Positions 1 to 9,186 of a DNA stretch of 44,968 nucleotides are shown here, piece after piece. A model generated the notes under the pieces. That model was not told the origin of the DNA and did not search any database. It was given only the letters and a program-made list of their open reading frames with translations. The stretch comes from an uncultured Clostridia bacterium (GTDB lineage: Bacteria; Bacillota; Clostridia; UBA1381): the NCBI GenBank assembly GCA_947626075.1, contig CANQQW010000006.1, positions 1 through 44,968 on the forward strand, written 5' to 3'. The position numbers and the translations under genes are program-made. Within the stretch, counting starts at the first letter, position 1. Each line of letters starts with the position of its first letter.

Positions 1-521
1 TACATCTCAAAAAGCTCCTTGACGCGCGCCATTCTCTCCGGCTCCCAGCCGGGCATTACCGTGCCGTTCATGTCGCCCGAAATGCTTTCAAACATCTTTT
101 CCGGCACGATTTTGTCTATGTCGTCCTGATTGTACGCGAGCACCGTGCTGCCGTCGGGGCGTTTGCGCGCAAGCTCGCTCCTCGTCCAGTCGAACACGGG
201 CATGAAGTTGTAGCACACGAGATGTATACCCTCTTTGCCGAGGTTTTCAAGCGTTTCTATGTAGTTCGCTATGTATTTGTCGCGCTCGGACGTACCGACC
301 TTTATCGCGTCGTGAACGTTCACGCTCTCTATGCCGCTTACGTGAAGTCCGGCGTTCTCAACCTCGCAAATCATAGCGCGTATGCGCTCCCTTGACCAGA
401 CCCCGCCGGGCTGCGTGTCGTAAAGCGTCGTTATAACGCCCGTCACGCCCGGGATTTGTCTTATTTGTTTAAGTGTTACAGTGTCGAATTTGCTGCCGTA
501 CCAGCGCAGTGTCATTTCCAT
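1..521 (-). CDS. uxuA: Mannonate dehydratase UxuA, partial (N-terminal 173 residues)
   Basis: This gene is cut by the left edge, so only the N-terminal third or so is present. The translation begins MEMTLRWYG and continues with IPGVTGVITTLYD, ESVNVHDAIKVG and CYNFMPVFDWTRS, which are signature stretches of UxuA. The family dehydrates D-mannonate to 2-keto-3-deoxygluconate in the glucuronate (Ashwell) pathway and is a cytosolic metalloenzyme. The ATG at 519-521 was chosen because an AAAGGGAG ribosome binding site lies just upstream on the minus strand. The gene sits 21 bases behind the GH35 gene on the same strand and is probably the third gene of a glycan-use operon. Its presence supports glucuronic acid as a product of the upstream GH115-like enzyme. 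Recognition of the family is firm; the rest of the gene lies outside the window. Confidence 0.93.
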   Translation of the reverse strand, partial: MEMTLRWYGSKFDTVTLKQIRQIPGVTGVITTLYDTQPGGVWSRERIRAMICEVENAGLHVSGIESVNVHDAIKVGTSERDKYIANYIETLENLGKEGIHLVCYNFMPVFDWTRSELARKRPDGSTVLAYNQDDIDKIVPEKMFESISGDMNGTVMPGWEPERMARVKELFEM

Positions 522-542
522 TTTTATACTCCCTTTCTCAAA

Positions 543-2585
543 TTAAAATTCTCTGTAAAAATCGTCTTTCATTTCCGATACGGCGATGTAGCACTCTTTT
601 CCGTATATTAGGCTGCACGGTACGCGCCACGTTTTGCCGTAGTAGAAATTGTCGGCTGCAAGCTCGCCGTCGGCGTAAAGCTGCAGCACGTCGCCCTCAA
701 TATCAATTTCGGCAAAACCGCCGCTCGTGTCGGCTGTGATTTTCTTCCATGTGATTTTGCGCTCGCCGCCGATTGAAAGCTCTTCCTTGTATTTCGGCTC
801 AAACGGCGCTTCGGTAATGTCCTCTATGCTTATACGGGCATTTTTTCCGGACGGCTCTCCAACGGTCAATTTTTCAAATTCCGCGCCGTTCCATCTAAGG
901 CACTTGCACGCTCCGCCATTGGCGCACAGTATTTTACCGTCCGTTTCGTACAGGTCATTTTCCCCTATGTACAGCGTTCCCGCTATCTTCCGCGCGTATT
1001 TTGCCGCCGACGCGTCAAGCGTTTCTATATGTATGCCGTTATAATCGAAGCTTTTATCGGTAAATGTGCTGCCGTCCGCGAATTTAAATTCCGCGCGCAC
1101 GTTCGGTATCTCCATAAAGAAGTACGCGCTGCCCACGGCGCAAAGCGGCTGAGCCGTCGCATAGCGCAGAGTGCTGCCGCCCAAATCCATATTAAACGGC
1201 ATGAAGAAGCTCACATCGCCTTTTACGTCAATCGGCGGAAACTCAACATCACCGGCGTCTATAACCGCGTTTTCTATGTCGCAAAGCTCCGTAAGGCGCT
1301 CGTAATGGTTTATAAATACGAAGCCGCTTTTTCCGTCCGTGCGCATACAGTAACGCAGCGTTTCACCGTCGTCCTCCGCGTTCGCCGCCGCCTGAGCCAC
1401 GCCCATAGGCGCAAGCATTTCGCCAAAATCCGCGGCGAACATATGCAGCAAGTTCAAAAGACGATAATGTTCCCTTATTTCGCCGTACTCGGAAATGGGC
1501 GCTTGGAAGTCATAGGACAAAATCGGGTAGTCGTTCGGGTAGCCCGTCGCCTTGCACTCGTTTAAAGTGGACAGCTTGCCTATTTTGTTCGTGCCGCCGT
1601 GATACATGTAGTAGCCGATCAGGTTGTTGCCGCAGCCCAGCTTTACAAGCGACACCGCGTAAATGTCCATAGGCTTTATGATAGGTCTTCTGTGGTGCGT
1701 CACCTGTATGCCTCCGCCCATCTCGCAGGTAGCGAACGGGTAGCGTTCATACGGCAGCCGCCAGCCGTCTCCGTCCGTCTGTTCTATTAGGTCGGTGCCT
1801 ATGGCGGAGTCGTTGCGCATCGTGTGGAAACGGTAATGCGGCGACGCGGCAAGCCGATCGGTATGAGCAGTCCACGGCGCTTCGCAGTACGCGCCGAATA
1901 CGGGCGTTACGCCGCTTAACGGTATCTTGGCGCCCGCCGCGCTGTTCCAGCCGGTCACGGTGTAAAGCGGAGCGATAAGTCCGCACTCAACCGCTATTTC
2001 CTTAAGCTTCGCCAAATGCTCCGCGTCGTCCGTAAGCTCATTCTCTATCTGCACGCCGATAATATTGCCGCCGTCCTTATAGAAAAGTCCCTTTACCTCG
2101 TCGTATATGCGCGAATACCATTCGCGCACAAGCGCAAGGTAGCTGCCGTTATTTTCACGGAGCGCGAACGGCTTTTTCAAAAGCCAGTCGGGGAAGCCTC
2201 CGTTGCGGCACTCGCCGTGCGCCCACGGTCCGACGCGTATCACAACGTCAAGTCCCGTTTCGCGCGCGTCCTCGATAAACGCGCGCACGTCGTTGTCGCC
2301 CGAAAAGTCGTAAACGCCCTCGATTTCCTCATGGTAAATCCAGAAAATGTAGGTCGAAACTATCGTAATTCCGCCCGCCTTCATTTTGGCAAGCTCCTTT
2401 TTCCAGTTTTCGCGGCTGCCGCGCGAAAAGTGATACTCGCCCATTACGCCCACAAACGGCTTGGAGCCGCGAGTGAAATAGCGGCTTGTGACGTTTATTT
2501 CCACCCCGTCGGGATTTTTGCCGCCGAGCTCCAAGTGGTTTACAAGAAGCGGTTCTTCCGTGTATTTTTCAAAAGTATATTTCAT
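543..2585 (-). CDS. Glycoside hydrolase family 35 beta-galactosidase
   Basis: The product has 680 residues and no signal peptide, so it is probably cytoplasmic. Residues about 35-340 form the GH35 barrel: GEYHFSRGSRENWKKELAKM, then RVGPWAHGECRNGGFPDWLL, a variant of the family RPGPYICAEW region. In IIGVQIENEL the glutamate E183 is the expected acid/base, and E288 in FATCEMGGG is the likely nucleophile. The family removes non-reducing beta-galactose from glycans. Start choice: an in-frame codon exists at 2630, but the ATG at 2583-2585 has an AAGGAG site eight to nine bases upstream, and that site overlaps the TAA of the preceding gene, indicating tight coupling. The C-terminal half (residues about 400-680) looks like the beta-sandwich domains usual for GH35. 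Substrate is inferred; the neighbours (GH115-like, uxuA) point to a glucuronic-acid-bearing plant glycan such as arabinogalactan or a xylan side chain. Confidence 0.9.
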   Translation of the reverse strand: MKYTFEKYTEEPLLVNHLELGGKNPDGVEINVTSRYFTRGSKPFVGVMGEYHFSRGSRENWKKELAKMKAGGITIVSTYIFWIYHEEIEGVYDFSGDNDVRAFIEDARETGLDVVIRVGPWAHGECRNGGFPDWLLKKPFALRENNGSYLALVREWYSRIYDEVKGLFYKDGGNIIGVQIENELTDDAEHLAKLKEIAVECGLIAPLYTVTGWNSAAGAKIPLSGVTPVFGAYCEAPWTAHTDRLAASPHYRFHTMRNDSAIGTDLIEQTDGDGWRLPYERYPFATCEMGGGIQVTHHRRPIIKPMDIYAVSLVKLGCGNNLIGYYMYHGGTNKIGKLSTLNECKATGYPNDYPILSYDFQAPISEYGEIREHYRLLNLLHMFAADFGEMLAPMGVAQAAANAEDDGETLRYCMRTDGKSGFVFINHYERLTELCDIENAVIDAGDVEFPPIDVKGDVSFFMPFNMDLGGSTLRYATAQPLCAVGSAYFFMEIPNVRAEFKFADGSTFTDKSFDYNGIHIETLDASAAKYARKIAGTLYIGENDLYETDGKILCANGGACKCLRWNGAEFEKLTVGEPSGKNARISIEDITEAPFEPKYKEELSIGGERKITWKKITADTSGGFAEIDIEGDVLQLYADGELAADNFYYGKTWRVPCSLIYGKECYIAVSEMKDDFYREF

Positions 2586-2598
2586 ATATGCAGTCTCC

Positions 2599-4590
2599 TT
2601 ATTTTTCACGCATTTCTTTATAAAGCTCATCGTCCGTCATATGGTTATCGGTAAGAAGCAACAGGAACACGTCCCTATCCTCCTCTGAATACGCCGCGTC
2701 GCGCTGCCACGTGTCATGGCGCGCGTTGTCGCCGTACTCGCGTATCGTACCCATAGCCTTTCTTGCCATGTACGCGCTGTGCTTAATATCGGCAAAGCAG
2801 TCGTTAGAGTAAAAGCCGCGCCATACTCCGTTTTCACTCGCGCGCATTTCGTTATTCGCCGTATCGTACAGCGCGGCGCTGTCGCCCGCGAATAAAAACG
2901 CGTCCTTGTAATTCTTTTCGCCAAATTCTATTACGCTTTTGCAAAGCGCAATCATACCGCGCGCGCAGTAATAATGAATTTTAGCCTGTAAAAATACCGT
3001 TTCGTCAAAAAGAGGTTTTACGGACGCGCTGAGTCCGCCGCTTATCGAGCGGCACATATCAAAGTATCTTTCAAGCGCGCCCATACCGTTAAGACAAATA
3101 TTTAAAAGCGTTTTTGCCTGTTCAAAAAGCGTTCCGTCCGCAATCCATTTAAGACCGCCCGCGCCGCCGAAGTCCGCGCGGATAAGACTGTGCGCCAATA
3201 CGCGCGCGTTTTCGGTATAAAACTGCTCCCCCGCTTTCTCGTCCTCATTCCCTCCGAAGCGCAGCATTACATTCGGGTACTCTTTAAAAGCGCGCCGTAT
3301 ATTTTCGTCCGCTCCGAAATAATCGCTCGCGAATTCCGCGCTGTGCGTTTCGTCGCTTATATTTTTGCCCTCCCACTTTTTACGCACCGCGTCAAGGAAG
3401 TACACATGGGGCTTCACGTTCGAGCAGTTTATTATCCAGAAAGCGCCGCCGTTGTTTTCAAGCACCGCGTTAAGCTCGCGGTTTACAAAATCCACGCTGT
3501 TCGGGAGCATCGTAATATGGTTCGCCGCCTGCAAATCGTAAAACGAAACATGGTAGTAAATACCCTGACTTCCTCCGTCCTTTTCGGGCATCGAGGAGAC
3601 GCGCACGTTATGGCTGTCGCGGCGGCGCGTGACCATTTTACCGTAGCCGTTATCGGCGCGTACCTTTATAATATCGTCGTCAAGATTAATATATCCGTCC
3701 TTGTAAAGCTCCATTATCTCGCCGTACAAATTGGTGCAAAATACGGGGTTTTGCACGTATTTTTTTACTAAATCCCGCTGTTTTGCTATAACTTCGCTTA
3801 TCAGCGCACCCCTTTTTTCGGGAGTATCGAATTTGCCGCTTTTATCGTCGCCCCAAAAAGGTTTGTCGCCCTGACCTCTAAAGCACAGGTTCCAAACGAC
3901 CTTATAGTCTTTCTGTTCGCGCGCAGCCTCATCCCAAAGCTCGTAAAACATTTCGGGGTGTTTTGTGTAGCTCGCGTCCACGCCTGTATAGCGTCTCGCA
4001 AACATCTCCGCGCCCAGCGGCTCCGCGTGGTGGTGCGTTATCCACAAGCCCATATCCGCCGCCAGCTGTCGATTTTTACGCGACATCTTGTCCGTTCCGG
4101 GTATTGTCATATTTCCGCCGCAGCGCAGAAGCGTCTCGAACGCCATGCGCCACGTCTCGCGCTCATCGCCGTTTATTTTCCATTTGAGCATCAGTACTTC
4201 GTCGTTAAAGAACCAGCCGCGGAAGCGTACCGCGTACTTTTTTGACTTCGTTACTCCCTCGTCTATCAGTACGCTTTCCTTTCGTTCAAGCTTTTGATCC
4301 ATCCAAAACCAAAACGGTTTTACGCCGAGGTAGTTTTCGCTTATGTACAAAAGGGCGTACACAAAGCCCAAATCTCCGCCCGCGCGCACCGTCACCCTGC
4401 CGCCTACCGATATTTCGTAGCTCTCGTCGTCCGCCGAAGCATGATTTTCCAAAACAATCTCGTTTTCGCATACGGCGCCGCCCGTGAATACCTTACTCAT
4501 ATCGCGGCGCAAAATTGAAACGGCGTTAAGCACGGGTTTGCCGGCGCTGCCGCACACAATTTTTGTGCCGGCGTTAAAAATAAAGCTCAT
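2599..4590 (-). CDS. GH115-like alpha-glucuronidase
   Basis: This 663-residue protein matches the general pattern of glycoside hydrolase family 115. It has an N-terminal domain with VYALLYISENYLGVKPFWFW, a barrel segment with LAADMGLWITHHHAEPLGAE (family members carry GIVVGTSHHEPM here), and a later segment with GSQGIYYHVSFYDLQ and AFWIINCSNVKPHVYFLDAV, corresponding to the family's GVYYHFSYWG and IWIVNVGDIKP. GH115 enzymes release (4-O-methyl-)glucuronic acid from xylan or arabinogalactan. It is shorter than typical GH115 proteins, which often exceed 800 residues, so C-terminal accessory domains seem absent. No signal peptide is visible, implying action on imported oligosaccharides. The start at 4590 is supported by GGGAGG eight bases upstream and a promoter at 4619-4647. 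It is probably the first gene of the operon with GH35 and uxuA. The family call was made by eye and the exact specificity is unknown. Confidence 0.75.
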   Translation of the reverse strand: MSFIFNAGTKIVCGSAGKPVLNAVSILRRDMSKVFTGGAVCENEIVLENHASADDESYEISVGGRVTVRAGGDLGFVYALLYISENYLGVKPFWFWMDQKLERKESVLIDEGVTKSKKYAVRFRGWFFNDEVLMLKWKINGDERETWRMAFETLLRCGGNMTIPGTDKMSRKNRQLAADMGLWITHHHAEPLGAEMFARRYTGVDASYTKHPEMFYELWDEAAREQKDYKVVWNLCFRGQGDKPFWGDDKSGKFDTPEKRGALISEVIAKQRDLVKKYVQNPVFCTNLYGEIMELYKDGYINLDDDIIKVRADNGYGKMVTRRRDSHNVRVSSMPEKDGGSQGIYYHVSFYDLQAANHITMLPNSVDFVNRELNAVLENNGGAFWIINCSNVKPHVYFLDAVRKKWEGKNISDETHSAEFASDYFGADENIRRAFKEYPNVMLRFGGNEDEKAGEQFYTENARVLAHSLIRADFGGAGGLKWIADGTLFEQAKTLLNICLNGMGALERYFDMCRSISGGLSASVKPLFDETVFLQAKIHYYCARGMIALCKSVIEFGEKNYKDAFLFAGDSAALYDTANNEMRASENGVWRGFYSNDCFADIKHSAYMARKAMGTIREYGDNARHDTWQRDAAYSEEDRDVFLLLLTDNHMTDDELYKEMREK

Positions 4591-4618
4591 ATAATTTTCC
4601 TCCCGTTAATATGTCTAC

Positions 4619-4647
4619 ATCATACAACATAATAAAATTAATGTCAA
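4619..4647 (-). promoter_or_regulatory. Sigma-A type promoter of the GH115-GH35-uxuA operon
   Basis: On the minus strand there is TTGACA, a 17-base spacer and TATGAT, ending about 28 bases before the start codon of the GH115-like gene. The hexamers and spacing fit the housekeeping consensus. No obvious operator palindrome was identified. Confidence 0.75.
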
Positions 4648-4664
4648 GACGGAAAAACGCGTAT

Positions 4665-4700
4665 AAAAATCAAAAAGGACCGGCAAAATGTCGATCCTTT
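4665..4700 (-). terminator. Rho-independent terminator after the SASP gene
   Basis: On the minus strand a nine-pair stem AAAGGATCG / CGGTCCTTT (one T-G wobble) encloses a short loop and runs into TTTTTGATTTTT. It separates the SASP gene from the downstream GH115 operon promoter. Confidence 0.75.
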
Positions 4701-4725
4701 CCGTGTTCGGCTCAAACGCGCGGCG

Positions 4726-4902
4726 TTATATATTTTTGTCCTCATAGCTCTCAATCATTTTCTTTACCATCTGACCGCCTATAGAGCCCGCCTGCTTTGA
4801 GGTGAGCGAACCGTTATAGCCTTGGTCGAGACTTACGCCTACTTCTCTCGCAGCTTCCATCTTAAACTTTTCGAGCGCCGCTTTCCTTGTGTTCTTTGAC
4901 AT
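4726..4902 (-). CDS. Alpha/beta-type small acid-soluble spore protein
   Basis: The product has 58 residues. It carries the two hallmark stretches of alpha/beta SASPs: LEKFKMEAAREVGV, containing the germination-protease site region, and YNGSLTSKQAGSIGGQMVKKMI, the DNA-binding segment. These proteins coat forespore DNA and protect it from UV and chemical damage, then are degraded by Gpr at germination. An in-frame start at 4950 exists, but the ATG at 4900-4902 follows an AAAGGAGA site at good spacing, and family members begin with this MSKN-type N terminus. The gene is monocistronic, with its own terminator at 4665-4700. A forespore (sigma-G) promoter would be expected upstream, but no convincing one could be identified by eye. 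Its presence is strong evidence for an endospore former. Confidence 0.95.
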   Translation of the reverse strand: MSKNTRKAALEKFKMEAAREVGVSLDQGYNGSLTSKQAGSIGGQMVKKMIESYEDKNI

Positions 4903-4990
4903 TATGATATTCTCCTTTACATAAAATTTTGAGTTGTTTACTCCAATCATAATTTATGTAAATTTACAAAATATAAACAGGTAATTTATA

Positions 4991-7021
4991 CTAATTCATT
5001 ACTATGCCGGAATTTATAACCTTGTCGGCGCGCTCCTTAAGTCCTTTATACTTCTCGCTTTTAAGCTTGGGGTCCTCCGCAAGAATTTCCTTTGCCGCCA
5101 TTTGCGATACGGCGAGAATGTCCCTGTCCTCAAAAAGATTGGCAATCTTCATTTCCGGCAGACCGTGCTGACGCGTACCGAAGAAGTCGCCCGGACCGCG
5201 AAGCTGTAAGTCCTGCTCGCTTATATAAAAGCCGTCGTTTGAAACGCACATCGTTTCCATACGCTTTTTTGTGACCTCGCTTTTGCCGTGGGCGATAAGG
5301 ATACAATAAGCCTGATCATGTCCTCTGCCTACCCGTCCGCGAAGCTGGTGGAGCTGCGAAAGCCCAAACCGTTCCGCGTTCTCTATTACCATTATATTGG
5401 CGCGCGGCACGTTCACGCCCACCTCTATTACGGTCGTGGAGACAAGTATTTGTATATCCCCTCTCACGAACTCGTCCATGACGCTTTCTTTCGTCTTGGA
5501 GCGCATCCGTCCGTGCATCAGTCCTATTTTAAACTCGGGGAAAACCGTCTTAAGCTTTTCGGATAAAAGCTCGGCGTTTTGCAGGTCGCTCTTTTCCGTC
5601 TCCTCGATAAGAGGGCATACAACATATGCCTGCATTCCGCTCTTTACGTTTTTTTCAAGAAACGCGAAAACTCGTTTTCGCATACTCTCGCCTACCGCGT
5701 ATGTTTTTATCGGTTTCCTGCCCGGCGGCATCTCGTCTATTACGGAAATGTCAAGGTCGCCGTACAGAATAAGCGCGAGCGTTCTCGGTATGGGTGTGGC
5801 GGACATTATGAGTATATGCGGATTTGTTCCCTTTGCGGCGAGCTTGGCTCTCTGCTCCACTCCGAAACGGTGCTGCTCGTCCGCTACGACGAGAGCGAGG
5901 TCTTTAAATTCCACCTCTTTTTGTATAATCGCGTGAGTACCGACTACGACATCCGCCGCGCCCGATAAAATCATATCATAGGCGAGACGTTTTTCTTTCG
6001 CCTTCATGCTTCCCGTGAGCAGCACGACATTTATATCCGTACCCTTAAAAAATTCGTCAAGCGTTTCCTTATGCTGCATGGCAAGTATTTCCGTCGGCGC
6101 CATCATAGCCGCCTGATGACCGTTTTTAACCGCTGCGTACACTACCGCCGCCGCGACAGCCGTTTTGCCGCTGCCCACGTCGCCCTGCACGAGCCTGTTC
6201 ATCACCTTACCGCTTTTACAATCGGAAACTATCTCGTTAAGTACCCGTTTCTGTGCGTTCGTAAGCGGGAACGGCAAGGTCTTTGCAAATTCTCTTACGC
6301 AGAGCGCGTCCTTAAATACCGTTCCCGAGAGCGCTGTGTTTTCCTCCTTGCGTCCCGTGAGCGCGAGCTGAAGTATTAAAAGCTCCTCAAACACAAACCT
6401 CTCGCGGGCTATGTTGTAGCTTTCAAAATCCTCCGGGAAATGCACGTTTTTCATTGCGTAATTAAGCTCCGCTATATTGTACTTTTCGCGTATGTCGGCG
6501 GGTATATACTCCTCGAGCCGTCCCGCGTCCTTTAAGGCAAGCTCCATAGACGACTGAAGTATTTTCTGGGTAAGTCCCTCGGTGAGCGGATACAGCGGCA
6601 CTATCTTGCCCGTAAAGCGCTCGCTGCCCTTTTTCTCGTACACGGGATTTATCATTTCTTTCTTGCCGCGGTTTTTTGTTATTTTGCCGTAGAGAATGTA
6701 CTCGTCGCCCGTCATAAATTGTCCCTTGACGTAGCGGTTATTGTACCATACCACGTTTATAGCGCCGGTTTGGTCACATACAACCATGGTGGATATTAGC
6801 ATATTGCGCCGTACGCGCACGTCGCGCACGGGCGAAAAAACGGTGACGCTGACGCACACCGTTTCTCCCTCTTCCAAGTCCGAGATTTCCTTTATTTCCG
6901 ACCTGTCCTCATGTGAGCGCGGAAAATAGTAAAGCAAATCCTCGACCGTGTTTATTCCCTTTTTCGCAAACAATTCGGCGCGTTTTTCACCCACGCCTTT
7001 AAGGTACCGTATATCTTTCAT
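4991..7021 (-). CDS. recG: ATP-dependent DNA helicase RecG
   Basis: The protein has 676 residues, the usual RecG length. An N-terminal helix-hairpin-helix-like start (YLKGVGEKRAELF) leads into the wedge/OB domain. Helicase motifs follow: GDVGSGKTAVAA (Walker A), DEQHRFGVEQR (DExH box), SATPIPRTLA (motif III), and VIEVGVNVPRANIMVIENAERFGLSQLHQLRGRVGRG (motifs V-VI, read in segments). The C terminus has the TRP-type DLQLRGPGDFFGTRQHG segment. RecG remodels stalled forks and branches Holliday junctions in the cytoplasm. The start at 7021 has an AGGAG site and lies seven bases after the fakA stop, so it is translationally linked. The order yloU - yloV/fakA - recG is a common Firmicutes arrangement, here without the intervening serine dehydratase genes known from Bacillus. 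No oddities were seen. Confidence 0.97.
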   Translation of the reverse strand: MKDIRYLKGVGEKRAELFAKKGINTVEDLLYYFPRSHEDRSEIKEISDLEEGETVCVSVTVFSPVRDVRVRRNMLISTMVVCDQTGAINVVWYNNRYVKGQFMTGDEYILYGKITKNRGKKEMINPVYEKKGSERFTGKIVPLYPLTEGLTQKILQSSMELALKDAGRLEEYIPADIREKYNIAELNYAMKNVHFPEDFESYNIARERFVFEELLILQLALTGRKEENTALSGTVFKDALCVREFAKTLPFPLTNAQKRVLNEIVSDCKSGKVMNRLVQGDVGSGKTAVAAAVVYAAVKNGHQAAMMAPTEILAMQHKETLDEFFKGTDINVVLLTGSMKAKEKRLAYDMILSGAADVVVGTHAIIQKEVEFKDLALVVADEQHRFGVEQRAKLAAKGTNPHILIMSATPIPRTLALILYGDLDISVIDEMPPGRKPIKTYAVGESMRKRVFAFLEKNVKSGMQAYVVCPLIEETEKSDLQNAELLSEKLKTVFPEFKIGLMHGRMRSKTKESVMDEFVRGDIQILVSTTVIEVGVNVPRANIMVIENAERFGLSQLHQLRGRVGRGHDQAYCILIAHGKSEVTKKRMETMCVSNDGFYISEQDLQLRGPGDFFGTRQHGLPEMKIANLFEDRDILAVSQMAAKEILAEDPKLKSEKYKGLKERADKVINSGIVMN

Positions 7022-7028
7022 TATACTC

Positions 7029-8780
7029 CTATTCTACAGACACGATGTAATAATACAAAGGCTGACCGCCCCTCTTAAAGGATACCTCTATTTCGTCTTT
7101 TTCATACTTGGCTTCAATAGCCTTCTGCATACGGTCCGCCTGGGCTTTCTTTATGTCCCTGCCGCAGTACACGGTAATAAATTCCGTATCCTCGTCAACC
7201 ATATGCGATATTACCTTGTTAAGCGTATCGTCCGTATCCTTGCCGACAACTTCTATGTTATCCTCAATCATACCGAGAATATCGTTCTTAGCGATTTTTT
7301 TGCCGTCAATTTCGGTGTCCCTAACCGCGTATGTAAGCTGCGCGGAAGTTACGGCGGCTATCGCGCGGTTCATTTTGTCCGTGTTTTCCTCCGCGCTTTT
7401 CTGCGGGTTAAAGTTCATCATGGCGCTGACGCACTGCGGATAGCTTTTACTGTCCAGTACCACAACGTTTTTGTCCTCCGTAAGCTCCGCCGCCTGGCGC
7501 GCCGCCATAATTATATTTTTGTTGTTCGGGAACACGTAGACCGTCTTTGCCTTTACTCGTTTTACAGCCTTTAATATGTCCTCCGTGCTCGGGTTCATCG
7601 TCTGACCGCCCTCGATTATCTTGTCAACGCCGAGGTCTTTGAGTATTGCGGCAAGTCCCTTGCCCATACATACCGCCGCGAATCCAAACTCCTTTATCTC
7701 GGTCGGCTCCTTAGGCTTTTGGCTGTCCTTTTTTTCCTTTGGCTCGCTCTTGGGCTTTACGGTCTTTTTCGGTTTTTCCGCTCTGCCCTTTACGCTTACA
7801 GCCGCCGCTTTTTGGGGAGCGTCCTTACTGCCCTCGATTATAGACTTATGCTGATGCTTCATATTGTCTATTTTGAGGTTTATCATCTCGCCCAGTTTAA
7901 TTGCTTCCTCAAGCACAAAACCGGGGTGGTTCGTGTGTATATGCACCTTTACTATATCCTCGTCGTCAATCACGAGCATACAGTCGCCCTTGGGCGATAT
8001 GGCCTCACGGAACGCGTCAACGCTAAGTCCCTTTGACTTTTTCTCGACTATAAATTCCGTACAGTAACGAAATTTTATATCCTCCGTGCTTACGGTCTTT
8101 TGCGTGGGAGCGCTCTTTGTCTCCTCAGTCTGTACGTCGGCGTTCTCTCGCTCGGTGACAGCGCCGCTTTTTAAATAGTCCAAAATGCCGCGCAGTACGA
8201 ATATCCAGCCCTGTCCGCCCGCGTCTACCACTCCCGCCTGCTGCAGCGCGGGAAGCATCTGCATCGTTTTGGCAAGAGTCTTTTCTCCGCGCTCGTATGC
8301 CGCCTCGATTACCGCCGTTACGTCTCCGCCCGTCGCGGCGGTCTGCGCGCCCGAAGCCGCTTCGCGCGACACGGTGAGTATTGTTCCCTCCGTGGGCTTC
8401 ATGACGGCTTTGTAAGCCGCGTCGCTGCCCGCTTTCAGCGCGTCGGCAAGTTCCTGCGCCCCGCACTCCGTCCGGCCCTTAAGACTTTTTGACATTCCTC
8501 TGAAAATCTGCGACAGTATTACTCCCGAATTGCCGCGCGCGCCGCGAAGCGCCGCGAAAGATATTACGTCCGCCGCTTTCGTGACCGTGAGCGAGTCGTT
8601 TTTTAAAAGCTCCTCCGCCACAGCCGAGGTGGTCAGCGACATATTTGTACCCGTGTCGCCGTCGGGTACGGGGAACACGTTGAGATTATCCACGGTTTTC
8701 CTGTTGTTATATAAATTATTCGCGCCGCTTACTATCATAGCCGCGAACGCGTTTCCGTTTAAGGTCTTAATTTTAATCAC
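7029..8780 (-). CDS. fakA: DhaL/DAK2-domain fatty acid kinase-like protein (YloV/FakA)
   Basis: The product has 583 residues. Residues about 1-200 are a DhaL/DAK2 domain: NNLYNNRKTVDNLNVFPVPDGDTGTNM holds the metal/ATP-binding aspartates, and GARGNSGVILSQIFRG and PTEGTILTVSREA follow as in the family. The C-terminal two thirds match YloV-type proteins, with FVFPNNKNI-like VYVFPNNKNIIMAA. In this family the kinase phosphorylates fatty acids held by a DegV-type FakB partner; no FakB is encoded in the window. A lysine/proline-rich insert at about residues 315-365 joins two domains and makes the protein slightly longer than usual. The ATG at 8778-8780 has a GGAGGGG site. It starts seven bases after the yloU stop. 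The family assignment is firm; the fatty acid role is inferred from homologues. Confidence 0.9.
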   Translation of the reverse strand: MIKIKTLNGNAFAAMIVSGANNLYNNRKTVDNLNVFPVPDGDTGTNMSLTTSAVAEELLKNDSLTVTKAADVISFAALRGARGNSGVILSQIFRGMSKSLKGRTECGAQELADALKAGSDAAYKAVMKPTEGTILTVSREAASGAQTAATGGDVTAVIEAAYERGEKTLAKTMQMLPALQQAGVVDAGGQGWIFVLRGILDYLKSGAVTERENADVQTEETKSAPTQKTVSTEDIKFRYCTEFIVEKKSKGLSVDAFREAISPKGDCMLVIDDEDIVKVHIHTNHPGFVLEEAIKLGEMINLKIDNMKHQHKSIIEGSKDAPQKAAAVSVKGRAEKPKKTVKPKSEPKEKKDSQKPKEPTEIKEFGFAAVCMGKGLAAILKDLGVDKIIEGGQTMNPSTEDILKAVKRVKAKTVYVFPNNKNIIMAARQAAELTEDKNVVVLDSKSYPQCVSAMMNFNPQKSAEENTDKMNRAIAAVTSAQLTYAVRDTEIDGKKIAKNDILGMIEDNIEVVGKDTDDTLNKVISHMVDEDTEFITVYCGRDIKKAQADRMQKAIEAKYEKDEIEVSFKRGGQPLYYYIVSVE

Positions 8781-8787
8781 CCCTCCG

Positions 8788-9141
8788 TTAATCTACTCTT
8801 ACGCCTTCCACCTTGACATTTACTCTGTTGACCTTTATGCCGACCGCGTTTTCTATCGTGTATCTTACGCGGTTCACGATACTTTTGCATACAGTGTTTA
8901 TATTTATGCCGTATTCAACAATCAGATGAATTTCAACGACAACTCCCTCGTCCACCACCGATACGCTTATGCCTCTCGACATACTGTCCGATTTAAGAAG
9001 ATTTACTATGCCGTCCTTTTTGTTTCTCGACGCCATACCGACAACGCCGTAGCACTTTGTCGCGACAGCGCCCGCAATCTCCGATATAACGCTGTTGGCG
9101 ATTGAAACCTCGCCCAGCTCGCTGCTTGTTTTCAGTACCAT
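8788..9141 (-). CDS. Asp23/Gls24 family protein (YloU-like)
   Basis: A 117-residue protein, beginning with the family opening GEVSIANSVISEIAGAVATKCYGVVGM and carrying the conserved VEIHLIVEYGININTVCKSI and VRYTIENAVGIKVNRVNVKVEGV segments (each read in parts). Asp23/Gls24 proteins are small alkaline-shock or envelope-stress-associated proteins; the YloU subgroup is nearly always next to yloV/fakA, as here. The ATG follows AAAGGAAAGG. It is the first gene of the operon with fakA and recG, with a candidate promoter at 9187-9215. There is no membrane segment. The exact biochemical role of the family is not settled. Confidence 0.92.
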   Translation of the reverse strand: MVLKTSSELGEVSIANSVISEIAGAVATKCYGVVGMASRNKKDGIVNLLKSDSMSRGISVSVVDEGVVVEIHLIVEYGININTVCKSIVNRVRYTIENAVGIKVNRVNVKVEGVRVD

Positions 9142-9186
9142 AGTTATATCCTTTCCTTTCTTCTGAAAATGTTTTACTTATAATAC

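Noticed and set aside
1029-2654. Long plus-strand frames opposite the GH35 gene
   Set aside because: They are antisense shadows of a well-supported enzyme with catalytic motifs; their predicted peptides are Arg/His/Val-rich with no family resemblance.
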